Shown: positions 8,832 through 18,109, counted from the stretch's first letter. The stretch is DNA of 42,113 bases from an uncultured Spirochaetaceae bacterium (GCA_944389085.1 CALXLB010000009.1:1-42113); one strand, 5' to 3'. Translations and numbers: made by a program. The notes: generated by a model not told the origin, from the letters alone.

Positions 8832-9517
8832 CTCTCACCTCCTACAGGAACCAGACAGCTGACTGAGAATACAACAGTATCGTTGTACCTGTGGGCTGTG
8901 TTCTCCTGATAATCCTTCACAAGACTTGTCATGTTCCCTTCGTACCGGATTGAGAAATCGAGTCTGAGACTGTTTTCCAGTGTCCATGAGACACCGGTTT
9001 CTGCAAGAACTCCAGCTTCAAAGAGATTATCTTTATCTTCAAATGGGATAATATCGCCAAAGCTATTGTAATAATATGAGTTTTCTGAATCTTCTGATGC
9101 GCTGATGTTCTTACCAAAACTCTGCGAAAGAAACCAGATTCCTAAATATGCACCACCACCAATTAAGATGCGGACATCTCCGAACTGATGGGTGTAACGG
9201 AGTGTGAAAGGTAGTTCGATGAAATGATCCATCTCCATATAGTTATTTATGACAATATCATTATTCGTATGATGATATATAAAACTTTTTCCGATGTATT
9301 TCAGGCCTGTTTGCAAAGCAAGGTAATCATTTATGCTGTATTCTGCGATAAATCCTACCTCTGGTCCATGGCCAGGTCTGTATTCCGTATCAGGCCATGT
9401 TGTGACTGTGCTCATGAAATTGAGTGCATAGCCAGTCTCTCCTCCTATATGCCAGGATGAGGCAAAGAGCATGGAGGAGAGCAGCAGGAAAATAATCAGA
9501 AAAGATGTTTTTCTCAT
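8828..9517 (-). CDS. Outer-membrane beta-barrel protein
   Basis: The 229-aa protein has a cleavable signal peptide (MRKTSFLIIFLLLSSMLFA, cleavage near residue 19-21) followed by alternating hydrophobic/aromatic strands: WHIGGETGYALNF, GPEVGFIAEYSINDYLALQTGL, FIELPFTLRYTHQF and ILIGGGAYLGIWF. This is typical of small 8-stranded barrels of the OMP_b-brl/PorT type. It is the first gene of a two-gene unit with the S41 lipoprotein and overlaps it by 4 nt. Function beyond an outer-membrane location is not visible. Confidence 0.75.
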   Translation of the reverse strand: MRKTSFLIIFLLLSSMLFASSWHIGGETGYALNFMSTVTTWPDTEYRPGHGPEVGFIAEYSINDYLALQTGLKYIGKSFIYHHTNNDIVINNYMEMDHFIELPFTLRYTHQFGDVRILIGGGAYLGIWFLSQSFGKNISASEDSENSYYYNSFGDIIPFEDKDNLFEAGVLAETGVSWTLENSLRLDFSIRYEGNMTSLVKDYQENTAHRYNDTVVFSVSCLVPVGGER

Positions 9518-9547
9518 GCAAAGATATTACCATTATTGAGAAGAGAG

Positions 9548-9563
9548 ATGAATTTAAATTCAT
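9548..9563. promoter_or_regulatory. 16-bp perfect palindrome upstream of the beta-barrel gene
   Basis: ATGAATTTAAATTCAT reads the same on both strands and lies about 30 bp upstream of the start codon at 9517, between rnpB's terminator and the gene. It could be an operator, but A+T-rich palindromes also arise by chance. Confidence 0.25.
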
Positions 9564-9603
9564 ACGTTCTCTGCTGATTTTTCAGGAATTACGATAATGT
9601 CGG

Positions 9604-9639
9604 AAAAGAAAAAGAGCCATCATCTCTCAGACAGCTCTT
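9604..9639 (-). terminator. Rho-independent terminator of rnpB
   Basis: On the minus strand AGAGC...GCTCT, extended by wobble pairs, forms a stem directly followed by TTTTTCTTTT. It lies 11 nt after the 3' end of RNase P RNA. Confidence 0.8.
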
Positions 9640-9649
9640 CATATATAAA

Positions 9650-9972
9650 CCAGGCCCCGGATAAGCCGGGTTCTGTTTAGGTAATCATCTATCTAGGCTA
9701 TGGATTGCTCCATAACTCAAGCAGCCTACCCGCAGCCATGGCCGGACCAGCCGACTGCATACTTGGCCTTGCTCCTGGTGAGGTTTGCCGAGCCCTGTCC
9801 ATCACTGTCCAGGCGGTAGTCTCTTACACTGCCGTTTCACCCTTACCCTTTCGGGCGGTCTACTCTCTGTTGCACTTTCTGTAGCATTACTGCTCCTGGC
9901 CGTTAACCAGCACCATTGTCCTGTGGAGCCCGGACTTTCCTCTGCTATGCAGCGATTACCTCCGGAACCTGG
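9650..9972 (-). ncRNA. rnpB: RNase P RNA, bacterial type A
   Basis: The catalytic RNA that matures tRNA 5' ends. On the minus strand the conserved core is clear: GAGGAAAGTCCGGGCTCC near the 5' end (P4 half), ACAGAAA, GGGTGAAA with TAAGAG, and TAGATAGATGATTACC with ACAGAACCCGGCTTA near the 3' end. P1 is a 9-bp helix pairing CCAGGTTCC (9972-9964) with GGGGCCTGG (9658-9650), which sets the boundaries. The length of about 323 nt is slightly short for type A. It begins only 6 nt after the stop of the zinc-ribbon gene, so its promoter must lie inside that coding region or it is processed from the dnaG–rpoD transcript. Confidence 0.95.
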
Positions 9973-9978
9973 AGAGAA

Positions 9979-10854
9979 TCAGAAGTCCTCGAATCCTCCA
10001 TCCATACCCATGGACTCATCATAGGAATCGCTGTCGCTCTGTGTTTCTGCAGCAGCAGAAGAAGCCTTCTCGCTTCCGCTTCCTTTAGATTCAAGCTGTT
10101 CGAAGATATAGTTCTTCTCAGTCTCCGGATCAAGCTGCTCATACCAGATGATTCTTGAGCAATACGGGCAGTATTCAATCTCGTTCTTTTCCTGCTTGAG
10201 GCGAAGATCGATGACGAACTGCACAGGAAGAACCCTATCGCAGCCTGTGCAGACCTGACCATGGACAGGGACAACACCGACGCCATCCTTCTTCTTTACG
10301 ATATTGGAGAATTTCTCATAAAGCTCATCGGAGATTGATGTGCCTTTTACACTGAGACATTCATTGTCAAGCTGAGCAATGCGGTCATTGATACCGCTGA
10401 GCTGAGCATCGACTTTGGCTTTTTCCTCATCGACTCTTGCTCTCTGTGCGTTGACTTCCTCTTCTTTTGCGACAACATCCTTTTTGAGTTTTTCAGATTC
10501 CTTCATCTTGCTGTTGCGCTGCTTGAGAAGAGTCTCTTCATTAGCTCTGGCTTCTTCAAGCTGCTTGGAAAGAGCCTCATACTCTCTCTGTGTATTCAGG
10601 AATTCCATCTGCTTTTCATACCCAGTCCTGGTCTGGAAAGCATCCTCATATCTGATGGAGAGTGATTTGACTTCATCAGTGGTGTCTTCAACAAGCTTCT
10701 GAAGAGCTGCGAATTCTTTCTCGACTCTCTGAAGTTCTGCTTCTTCCCTTCTCAGCTCTCTTGGAAGGGTCTCCACCTGCTGCTCAAGTTCAAATTTTGC
10801 CTGAAGCACGTCCTGAAGCTTTTTAAGACATTCAAGCTTCTCGTTATCTGCCAT
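9979..10854 (-). CDS. Zinc-ribbon coiled-coil protein (zf-RING_7 / CdsZ type)
   Basis: The 291-aa protein has a long N-terminal antiparallel coiled coil (about residues 5-165, heptads rich in Glu/Lys/Leu), then a four-cysteine zinc ribbon: CTGC followed some 25 residues later by CPYC. The tail is Ser/Asp-rich. This is the architecture of the C4-type zinc-ribbon family (PF02591), whose chlamydial member CdsZ is linked to type III secretion and others to envelope or flagellar functions; the role here is unknown. It lies downstream of rpoD on the same strand, preceded by GAGGAG, and directly before rnpB. Confidence 0.85.
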   Translation of the reverse strand: MADNEKLECLKKLQDVLQAKFELEQQVETLPRELRREEAELQRVEKEFAALQKLVEDTTDEVKSLSIRYEDAFQTRTGYEKQMEFLNTQREYEALSKQLEEARANEETLLKQRNSKMKESEKLKKDVVAKEEEVNAQRARVDEEKAKVDAQLSGINDRIAQLDNECLSVKGTSISDELYEKFSNIVKKKDGVGVVPVHGQVCTGCDRVLPVQFVIDLRLKQEKNEIEYCPYCSRIIWYEQLDPETEKNYIFEQLESKGSGSEKASSAAAETQSDSDSYDESMGMDGGFEDF

Positions 10855-10871
10855 ACACTAAATCTCCTCGC

Positions 10872-10888
10872 TCCGCTATCTTAGCGGA
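10872..10888 (-). other. Hairpin between rpoD and the zinc-ribbon gene
   Basis: TCCGCTA / TAGCGGA form a perfect 7-bp stem with a 3-nt loop just after rpoD. No U-run follows, so it is more likely an mRNA processing or stability element than a full terminator. Confidence 0.45.
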
Positions 10889-10909
10889 TAATCATCTTTC
10901 TTTCTACTG

Positions 10910-13336
10910 TCAGTTCCAGTCCTTGAGCTGGCGGCTGCGCTTTGGATGGCGAAGCCTTCTCAATGCCTTAGCTTCAATCTGTCTGATTCTTTCCCTTGTG
11001 ACATCAAAATAGAGGCCTACCTCTTCAAGAGTCAGCGCATATCCGTCGTCAAGACCGAATCTCATTCTCAGTACTTCCTGCTCTCTCTGCGGAAGTGTGG
11101 AGAGAAGCTCTCTGATCTTGTCCTGAAGAAGGACGAACGCTGTCCTGGAAGCAGGATTCTCCGCATCCTTGTCTTCGATGAAATCAGAAAGAACGCTGTC
11201 TTCCTCTTCTCCGACAGGTGTCTCAAGTGATATCGGTTCACGGGCAACTGATTTGACGTTCTTCACCTTTGCCTCTGGCCATCCAAGGTGATCTGCAATT
11301 TCCTTATCGGTCGGTTCTCTTCCGAGACTCTGCATGAGCACTCTGGACTCTCTGACAACTTTATTTATCTGCTCAATCATATGGACAGGAACACGGATTG
11401 TCCTTGCCTGATCGGAGATTGAGCGGGAAATAGCCTGCTTGATCCACCATGTTGCATATGTCGAGAACTTGAATCCTTTCTCATATTCGAACTTCTCAAC
11501 GGCCTTGATCAAACCGATATTGCCTTCCTGTACAAGGTCAAAGAACTGCAAGCCTCGGTTTGTATACTTCTTGGCAATCGAGACAACAAGACGCAGGTTT
11601 GCTTTGATCAGACGATCCTTTGCGCTCTTGAGGATTCTCTGTCCCTGCTGGATGTTTCTTACATTCTCGATAATCTCATCAGAAGAACACTCGAAGTCTG
11701 TTTCTATACCTCTGAGCTCTTTCTCTGTCAGCTGAAGCTCTTTAATCTCTTCCTTGATCTGATCTGCGCTCATGCCCAAGGACTCTTCGATCTTCTCAGC
11801 TTTTGATCTGGTTGCAAGATCACGGCCAAGCTGCCTCAGCTCTTTCACGCTGCTGACTCCAAGATGATCTTCAATCTTCTTCTTTTTTTCATTGCATGAG
11901 ATGATCTTGCTCTTTGCCTTGATGAAGATATCTGTAAGTTCATCAATATCTTCTTTCTGGATCTCAAATGGTGTAATCCAATATGAAACAGGAATATATG
12001 CACCTTTTTCGATGGCTTCGAGTTCTGCGCGGAAATCAGTATATCTCTTGGCAAGCTCAGTCTCGGTAGAGCTGTGCTCTTCCTTGACGCGGCGATGGAT
12101 TCTCTGGATTTCCTTCTCCAGCTCTGCACCTTTCATCTCCGGGTGATCTGCTCTGAACTGCTTATCCTTCTCTGCAACAATATTCGCAATACGCTGGTTG
12201 AGACTGTTCTCCTCTTTCTTGAGGCTGTCAAGCTTGTCTTCAAGCTTCCTCAGTCTCTCATCTCTTGATCTCTCACGGCAATAGCTGATCCACTCCTCGC
12301 GGGAAGGGAAATCTGTACGCTTCTTGCCCTTGTAAAGCGGAGATGATTCATCAGGGCAACCACCAAGTTCATTGAGGAGCTTCTCCCTGAGTGTTATGAC
12401 TTCATTGGAAAGCTCTGGAGTCTCACCTGCAAGAAGCATACGGCTCTTGAGTTCATTGTACTCCCTGATCTCTTTGGGAATCTCCTTTCCCAGAGCCTCA
12501 CGATAAGCTGCATTATATCTCTTCTGTACAGAAAGGAACTCTTTCAGTTCTTCGGTAGAGAGCGATTCCTCCGTATCTTCTTCAATGCGTGTGTTCATCT
12601 TCTCGATCACGCGGGCGAAAAATGTGATGATTATTCCGCTTTCCCGGATAACGGAACGGACGATATCACCACCCTTTTCCATCTGCATTGCAAGTTCTAC
12701 TTCCTGCTCGCCTGTAAGAAGATTCTCATTACCGATTTCCTTGAGATAGAGGCGGATAGGATCATCTTGGGATGTATCATACTTACCCTGCTGAGCGTGT
12801 GCTTTATGTTCACTCTGATGCTCGGAGACAGATGAGATATCGATGAAACGCTCTGTAGAGACTTCAGTATCATCGTCTGTGCCTTTCCATTCATTGAGGT
12901 TCTCTTCTTCCTCTTCTTCGGCCTCTACGTCCTCATCCTCATCTTCATCTTCATCGGAAGATGACTTCTCTTCATCTTCGTCTTCATCCTCGTTCTCTTC
13001 GCTCTCGATATCTGCAAGATCCTCGTCAGTAGGCCCCTGCTCGTCTTCGCCAACGTCATCGTCATCGATATCATCGTCGAAATCCTCATCATCGCCGAAG
13101 TTCTCGAGGTCTTCTTCTGAAGGTTCATTGGCAAAATCCGGGTCCCCATCTTCTGTCTCTGTATACTGGATTCCATCCTTTTTCAGAGCTTCTGTGATGG
13201 CATCGATATCCCCATGGGTATCCTTGTTTTTTTTAATTGCAGAGACAATGTCCAAGAGTGTGACATAGCCCTGCTCTTTTGCCAGATTGACAAGTTCCTT
13301 GTAGAATGCTGAGTTCCTGATATCCTGTTCTGCCAT
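10910..13336 (-). CDS. rpoD: RNA polymerase primary sigma factor (sigma-70), unusually large
   Basis: The housekeeping sigma factor. From the C-terminus, region 4 (about 745-805) has the [21 protein letters not shown] -35-binding helix. Region 3 starts near 648, and region 2 (568-640) contains [25 protein letters not shown] and [13 protein letters not shown]. Region 1.2 ([12 protein letters not shown]) begins at 191. A 1.1-like segment occupies 1-60. Residues 72-160 are almost pure Asp/Glu, and a helical, coiled-coil-like non-conserved region of more than 300 residues spans 226-560. At 808 aa it is about 200 residues longer than typical primary sigma factors. Its ATG directly follows the dnaG TAA, as in the classical dnaG–rpoD operon. 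Confidence 0.97.
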   Translation of the reverse strand: MAEQDIRNSAFYKELVNLAKEQGYVTLLDIVSAIKKNKDTHGDIDAITEALKKDGIQYTETEDGDPDFANEPSEEDLENFGDDEDFDDDIDDDDVGEDEQGPTDEDLADIESEENEDEDEDEEKSSSDEDEDEDEDVEAEEEEEENLNEWKGTDDDTEVSTERFIDISSVSEHQSEHKAHAQQGKYDTSQDDPIRLYLKEIGNENLLTGEQEVELAMQMEKGGDIVRSVIRESGIIITFFARVIEKMNTRIEEDTEESLSTEELKEFLSVQKRYNAAYREALGKEIPKEIREYNELKSRMLLAGETPELSNEVITLREKLLNELGGCPDESSPLYKGKKRTDFPSREEWISYCRERSRDERLRKLEDKLDSLKKEENSLNQRIANIVAEKDKQFRADHPEMKGAELEKEIQRIHRRVKEEHSSTETELAKRYTDFRAELEAIEKGAYIPVSYWITPFEIQKEDIDELTDIFIKAKSKIISCNEKKKKIEDHLGVSSVKELRQLGRDLATRSKAEKIEESLGMSADQIKEEIKELQLTEKELRGIETDFECSSDEIIENVRNIQQGQRILKSAKDRLIKANLRLVVSIAKKYTNRGLQFFDLVQEGNIGLIKAVEKFEYEKGFKFSTYATWWIKQAISRSISDQARTIRVPVHMIEQINKVVRESRVLMQSLGREPTDKEIADHLGWPEAKVKNVKSVAREPISLETPVGEEEDSVLSDFIEDKDAENPASRTAFVLLQDKIRELLSTLPQREQEVLRMRFGLDDGYALTLEEVGLYFDVTRERIRQIEAKALRRLRHPKRSRQLKDWN

Positions 13337-15175
13337 TTATTCCTCTTTTAAAGTACTTCTGAAAAGCTCATTCCTGAGCACGCTGATCTTCTCGTCCAGT
13401 TCCTTCTTGCGCATCAGTGCATCTTCAAGCTGTTCCTGATCCAATGAATCCGAGAAAGATCTGAGCTGGTTCAGGAGAACGCCTCTTCTCTCTTCCATTC
13501 CTCTGAGGGTAATCCGGTCTGCGGCTTCATCCAGTGCGCTTCTCCCGTTCTTCTGTGAATACTCATCAAGAGCGAAGGAGGTAGCGGTATCGTTTCTTGC
13601 ATCCTCATCTGTAATCATGGTAAGGAAGAGCTCATTGCTCGTTATCTCGTTTCTCATGGCGTTTTCAAGCGCCATGTAAATTATCTGGGCTTCCCTGTCC
13701 TTCAGATCCGCAAAGCTGATTCTTGATCTGTACTCTCTGAAAAGCTCTCTGTGATTTGCAAGATAGAGCATTGCAAAGAGATCGATTGAGACAGCTGCAG
13801 GATTGAAGCGCCGTCTAGGACTGCCCTGTATGATTCCTCTCTCATCCTCCCCGGCCATCTGCTGCCTCTTATCATCAGCAGAGGTCATATCGGCTCTGAT
13901 TGATTCTTCAGATACAGACAGCAGTGACGACAGAGACTGCACATAACTGTCCGTCTCAACACTGGATACTGTAGACTGAAGAAAAGGAGAAAGATATCTG
14001 ACAAAGTCAGACTTTCCCCTTGCTGACTGGATATTATACGTCTTACTTCCTTTACTGACAAGATATTGGAAGGCACTCTCTGAAGTTTTGAAATCATCAA
14101 AAAGTGCTTCTGTACCCTCTTTTTCAAGAATCTCAGAGGCATCCTTTCCCCTTGTCAGCTTATGCACAAAACATTCCAGTCCGGCCTTATGAATCAAGGC
14201 AATTGCTTTGTCTGTTGACTTCTGCCCTGCCTCATCGCTGTCGAACATCAGGTCAATACGGTTTGTATAGCGTGACAGGAGTTTCACCTGCTCCTCTGTG
14301 AATGCAGTTCCAAGCGAGGCGACAGCACCTGTGATTCCTGCTTGATGCATGGAGACTACATCAAAATTCCCTTCCACGATAAGTGCAGGTGTCTTGCCTT
14401 TTTTCAGCGTCTCCAGCGCCTGGTAAAGCCCGAAGAGATTATGTCGCTTTGAGTAGACAGGAGTATCTGATGTGTTCTTGTATTTCGGTGCATTCTCTCT
14501 GCCTGATAAATCCCGGCCAGAGAATGCTATATACCTTCCCTGCCATGACCGCACTGGAAACATCAGACGATCTGCGAACATCGGATAAGGGAAGCTTCCA
14601 GGGGAGAACAGCCCTGATTTCTTCAGAAGTTCATCGGTATATCCCTTCTTCTGCAGGAATTTGTAAAGCCACGATGTATCGGATGGAGCATATCCAAGCT
14701 CAAAGAGCTTTATCATCTCCTCCGAGACTTTTCGCTTCTGCAGATACTCAAGCGCTTTCTCTCCTTCTTCAGAGTTATAGAGAAGATAGGCAAATGTTCC
14801 TGCTATACGCTGATTGAGCTCATAGAGGGCTTCAACTTCGTCCTTATCCTTTCTCTCCACCTTGCCGGCTTTTGTTTCGAGTGTCACTCCGGCTTTCTTT
14901 GCAAGTATCTCTACAGCTTCATTGAAAGAGACATGTTCCATCTTCTCGATGAAAGTGAACATATCTCCAGATTCACCGCAGCCGAAACAATGATAGAATC
15001 CTTCTCTGTCATTTATGGCAAAGGAAGGTGTACGTTCGTTGCCATTTCCATGAAAAGGACATTTTGCCCAGTTTCTGCCACTTCTTGTGACAATAGGAAT
15101 ATACATCTGCACGACTTCAGAGATGCTCAGTCTGGTTTTAATGGAATTTATAGTGCTATCTGTATATACAGGCAA
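13337..15175 (-). CDS. dnaG: DNA primase
   Basis: DnaG lays RNA primers at the replication fork. The 612-aa protein has the N-terminal CHC2 zinc finger (C39, H42, C63, C66, in CPFHGN...FYHCFGCG), the catalytic core with the RNAP-basic region, and a TOPRIM domain with VEGNFDVV at 267-274 and FDSDEAG at 311-317. The C-terminal helicase-interaction region is divergent but of normal length. The start is a TTG at 15175; TGGAG lies 7 nt upstream and alignment to the family N-terminus (INSIKTRLSISEVVQMYIPI) leaves no internal Met that would work. The stop abuts the rpoD ATG. Confidence 0.95.
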   Translation of the reverse strand: MPVYTDSTINSIKTRLSISEVVQMYIPIVTRSGRNWAKCPFHGNGNERTPSFAINDREGFYHCFGCGESGDMFTFIEKMEHVSFNEAVEILAKKAGVTLETKAGKVERKDKDEVEALYELNQRIAGTFAYLLYNSEEGEKALEYLQKRKVSEEMIKLFELGYAPSDTSWLYKFLQKKGYTDELLKKSGLFSPGSFPYPMFADRLMFPVRSWQGRYIAFSGRDLSGRENAPKYKNTSDTPVYSKRHNLFGLYQALETLKKGKTPALIVEGNFDVVSMHQAGITGAVASLGTAFTEEQVKLLSRYTNRIDLMFDSDEAGQKSTDKAIALIHKAGLECFVHKLTRGKDASEILEKEGTEALFDDFKTSESAFQYLVSKGSKTYNIQSARGKSDFVRYLSPFLQSTVSSVETDSYVQSLSSLLSVSEESIRADMTSADDKRQQMAGEDERGIIQGSPRRRFNPAAVSIDLFAMLYLANHRELFREYRSRISFADLKDREAQIIYMALENAMRNEITSNELFLTMITDEDARNDTATSFALDEYSQKNGRSALDEAADRITLRGMEERRGVLLNQLRSFSDSLDQEQLEDALMRKKELDEKISVLRNELFRSTLKEE

Positions 15176-15217
15176 GACAAGACTCCAGTTTAAATATAGC
15201 AGGAAATCCTGAAGTCG

Positions 15218-15652
15218 TCACTTCTTTATTACAATGAAAGGAACTTCCTTGCCTTTTTCCAGCCGCTTCTCGATTTCACGCTTGGAAATAACAGTACCCT
15301 TCCCTATTCCTGGACAGCTTCTGCCTTCGTTCTCCCATGCCTCTTCAGATGAAAGAACATTCTCCCAGAAAGGATATGTCCTGCACTGTGATGGGCGCGC
15401 CTCATAGATGGAACAGCCATGTGGGGTAAGGAATATGCAATCGTAGTCAGGTCGTTCCTGCAAGGAGACTAGACTGTATGTGCCGAAATCAACAAGACGG
15501 CAATAGCGTTCAATGAATTCTTCTTCTGAAATCTTCAGATAGCTGGATGCTGCTTTTATATCCTTTTCAGTTAGATAGACATACCCAGGCTCTGCCGAAC
15601 AGCAATACATACATCTCTGACACTCAAAGCGAAGACCTTTATCGTAGAACAC
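15218..15652 (-). CDS. YkgJ-family cysteine-cluster protein
   Basis: The 144-aa protein carries the YkgJ/CxxCxxCC signature: FECQRCMYCCS at residues 9-19, then C...C-IYEARPSQCRTYPFW and a final SCPGIGKG. The eight or so conserved cysteines suggest an iron-sulfur or zinc cluster; members are often labelled Fe-S oxidoreductases without proven activity. The start is a GTG at 15652 with GAGGTGAG just upstream. It lies 42 bp upstream of dnaG on the same strand and may head the dnaG–rpoD transcript. Confidence 0.85.
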   Translation of the reverse strand: MFYDKGLRFECQRCMYCCSAEPGYVYLTEKDIKAASSYLKISEEEFIERYCRLVDFGTYSLVSLQERPDYDCIFLTPHGCSIYEARPSQCRTYPFWENVLSSEEAWENEGRSCPGIGKGTVISKREIEKRLEKGKEVPFIVIKK

Positions 15653-15688
15653 TTCTCACCTCAAACAGAGCTATAGTAGTAAAAGCAT

Positions 15689-15998
15689 TTGCATGCATCA
15701 AGAATCATCGGCGATATCAAATTTTCTCATATAAGGTTCTTAGCTGTTCTTTCTTACAAATCGGACTCCCTCAACCTCTTCGACAGTGTAGGGCTTGATC
15801 GAGCCATCATTAATTCCTTCTCTGATTTTCCGACGAAGACTGCCAAAAATGTTCTTGTCCTTGCTCTTAGTGCAAGCTGAGGCAAGAAGGAAACTGACGA
15901 TGTTGCTGTTGGGAGGGAGTCAGATATATGGTGATGGAATAGATGGTTTTCTCTCTCCATCAGTTGGAAACATGAAGCATTTCGATGATGATTGTTGA
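15689..15998 (+). pseudogene. Possible degraded transposase fragment
   Basis: Between YkgJ and the BspA-like gene, about 650 bp lack an intact gene. One plus-strand frame encodes LFDSVGLDRAIINSFSDFPTKTAKNVLVLALSAS before a stop at 15878-15880; another frame continues to 15998. The pattern 'GL..A....F......L.LAL' resembles the N-terminal region of IS4/IS1634-type transposases, but I cannot follow catalytic DDE motifs downstream. This is a weak call resting on one similar-looking stretch. Confidence 0.3.
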
Positions 15999-16212
15999 TA
16001 TATTCTGAGTGATTCGTTTATTCTCATCTGATATCCCCTTCCCCTTGCTTTGAAAATCAACAAATATCATTATTCAGTCTGAGTGTTATATGACTTTGGC
16101 TTGTAGATTGATCAGGCTTTTTGGAAAAGCTTCAATGAAGAAAAACTAGGCATGTTTCATTCATATCTGTCCCAAGGTTTTTATAGTAGCCTGTGTGCTG
16201 TTCCGCTATTCA

Positions 16213-16246
16213 GCTGAACAGCTGTTAATTTATTCAGCTGTTCAGC
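16213..16246. repeat. 12-bp perfect inverted repeat
   Basis: GCTGAACAGCTG (16213-16224) and CAGCTGTTCAGC (16235-16246) are exact reverse complements around a 10-nt A+T spacer. There is no U-run on either side. It lies 56 bp after the BspA-like stop, at the edge of the possible transposase debris, so it may be a stem-loop or a remnant element end. Confidence 0.7.
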
Positions 16247-16301
16247 ATATTTCCCGAAGCATGTAGGGAAAAAGAGACAATGGGATATGAAGTATTATGG
16301 G

Positions 16302-17817
16302 TTATCGATTTCCTCCATATGTTTGTCCATAGTAAAGCGGAGATCTCTGCCCATTCCAACCGCTAGTCCAAGGACAATTTTCCTGTAAATCTATATTTGG
16401 AAGATAAAGGCTCCCATATAAGTAAAGGAATACGCTACTGGAACCGGTGAACAAATCTGTCTCAGTAGATTTAAGCTCAATGTTCGTGATTCCATCTGTA
16501 CTCTGGAATGCGGAAGAAGCTATATGCTTAAGCGAAGCAGGAAGAACAAGGATTTCGATATTAGCACCATCGTCTTTCTTTATATTTCCGAATGCCCATG
16601 TTCCGATTGTCTCTAGGCCTTCATTGAGTGTAATGTTTTCCAGTGAACTGAGATTGGAAAATGCATGGCCGCCTATTGTCTTCGCACCCTTAACTTCAAC
16701 ACTCTCCAGCAAACTGCAGTTATCAAAAGCATATTCAGGAATATTCTGAACACCCGTCCCTACCACCACCTTGGTAATCTTTGTATTCGTAAAGGCATTC
16801 TGTCCAAGCTCTGTAACGCTATCAGGGATGATAATCTCACCAGTGAGAGAGTAATCAGGCGCACTTGCGTTATCACTTTTTGTGAAAGCAGATTGCCCGA
16901 TTTTCTCTAAGCCATCATTGAATTTAACACCAGTTATTCCGGAGCCTCTGAATGCCTCATTCCCTATTTCCTTTACACCAGAGGGTATTGTTATATACAT
17001 ACTCAAAACATACGTATCTTTAAAGGCTTTTTCACCAATAGTTTTAAGAGAACCTGGCAGATCTTCTCCTATATCCTCAAGTTCCCTGCAATCATAGAAT
17101 GCCGAATTACCAATGTTCTCAAGTTCATCCGGTAGTTTGATTGTTTTCAGATTCCGGTTACCTCTGAAGGCTTCAATTCCTATAGATTTCAAGGTTTTAG
17201 GAAGAACAACTTTCTCAAGCGGAGACTGCTGTGTATCATCATAAAATGCTTGAAATCCGATATCTGTAACCCCTTCTGGAAGAACGATGCTCTTTATGGT
17301 TTTATTTCTCCAGAAAGCATATATTCCGACTTCAGTTACTGGATATCCTCCGATTTCCGCAGGAATGACAAGGTTCGCTTCTGTGCCATTGTATCCTGTT
17401 ATAGAAAGGGATTTGCCGTCAGTATTGATACTATATGATACGCCATTATCATCCGTGACGGTGGTTGTCCAATGTGCATAGAGCACAAGATTTTCCGTAA
17501 CAGGTATCCCGAAAGTATAGGCTTCCCCTGTTTCTGTATACCAGCCACTGAATACATATCCTGAGAATGATGGCGAGGAGATCGGTTCTTCAAGTACTGT
17601 GCCAGAGGCAAATGTTTCATTCTCAGGCATACCTGTGACGTTTCCTTCTTCCCCTTCTGGAACATTTGGATCAAAAGTAACTGTAACGTAATCAATCTGT
17701 GGTAGAAGTATCGGTGGAACAAGCCATATTGGTTTATTTGAGCAAGAGATGAGAGAGAGGGAGACAATTAGCAATACCCCCCATCGTGAGCAACAATCTT
17801 CCAATTCTGGTTTTCAT
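16302..17817 (-). CDS. BspA-like leucine-rich-repeat surface lipoprotein, frameshifted in the signal peptide
   Basis: The mature part has an InlB/Flg_new-type beta repeat (VTVTFDPN...FSGWYTETGEAY...NLVLYAHW) and then about ten LRR_5 repeats of the BspA kind (for example LKSIGIEAFRGNRNLKTIKLPDELENIGNSAFYDC), a surface-adhesin architecture. The natural start is ATG 17817, 7 nt after a perfect AGGAGG (17830-17825), and reads MKTRIGRLLLTMGG before running out of frame to an early stop. The downstream frame encodes the rest of a lipoprotein signal (VLLIVSLSLISC) and is open from about 17804. The two frames join if the run of six G (17782-17777, minus strand) is five, giving MKTRIGRLLLTMGVLLIVSL plus the lipobox. 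It is either phase-variable (currently off), an assembly error, or a fresh pseudogene. Confidence 0.85.
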
Positions 17818-17965
17818 AATCAAACCTCCTGATGATTTTCTTAATTATAGCACGGGATACTTTTGGAGACTTGGGATTTTTCCGTTTACATTTCATTTTG
17901 GAACAACCTAACAGGTTGTAAAAAAAGTCATATACAAGAAGCATTCGCTCTCATATATGACTCAG

Positions 17966-18047
17966 TGGAGAGAGAAGGATTCGGACCTTCGAAGGCTTAG
18001 CCAACAGATTTACAGTCTGCCCCCTTTGACCGCTCGGGAACCTCTCC
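17966..18047 (-). tRNA. tRNA-Tyr (GTA)
   Basis: An 82-nt class II tRNA on the minus strand. The acceptor GGAGAGG pairs with TCTCTCC (one G·U), the anticodon loop contains CTGTAAA with anticodon GTA, and the long variable arm includes GGCTAAGCC. CCA is not encoded. The T-loop reads TCCGAAT, so position 55 is C instead of the near-universal U. Confidence 0.93.
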
Positions 18048-18061
18048 GTTAAACCTTGGTT

Positions 18062-18090
18062 ATTAAACCGGAAAACAGGATAATAGTCAA
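18062..18090 (-). promoter_or_regulatory. Sigma-70 promoter of tRNA-Tyr
   Basis: On the minus strand TTGACT (18090-18085) and TTTAAT (18067-18062) are separated by exactly 17 bp. They lie about 15 bp upstream of the tRNA-Tyr 5' end and just beyond the coaD stop. Confidence 0.7.
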
Positions 18091-18109
18091 TAGCTATTCT
18101 GAAAAATAA

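Noticed and set aside
9785..10158. Plus-strand ORFs of about 80 aa over 9785-10158
   Set aside because: They overlap RNase P RNA and the zinc-ribbon gene; the conserved rnpB core explains the sequence.
12843..13268. Plus-strand ORF of 141 aa made almost entirely of serine
   Set aside because: It is the reverse complement of the Asp/Glu codon tract in rpoD (GAT/GAA read backwards gives ATC/TTC and TCX codons). No ribosome site and no natural composition.
13337..15175. dnaG truncated at the 5' end because no ATG start exists
   Set aside because: A TTG with TGGAG at proper spacing sits at the expected position and the N-terminus aligns with the family.
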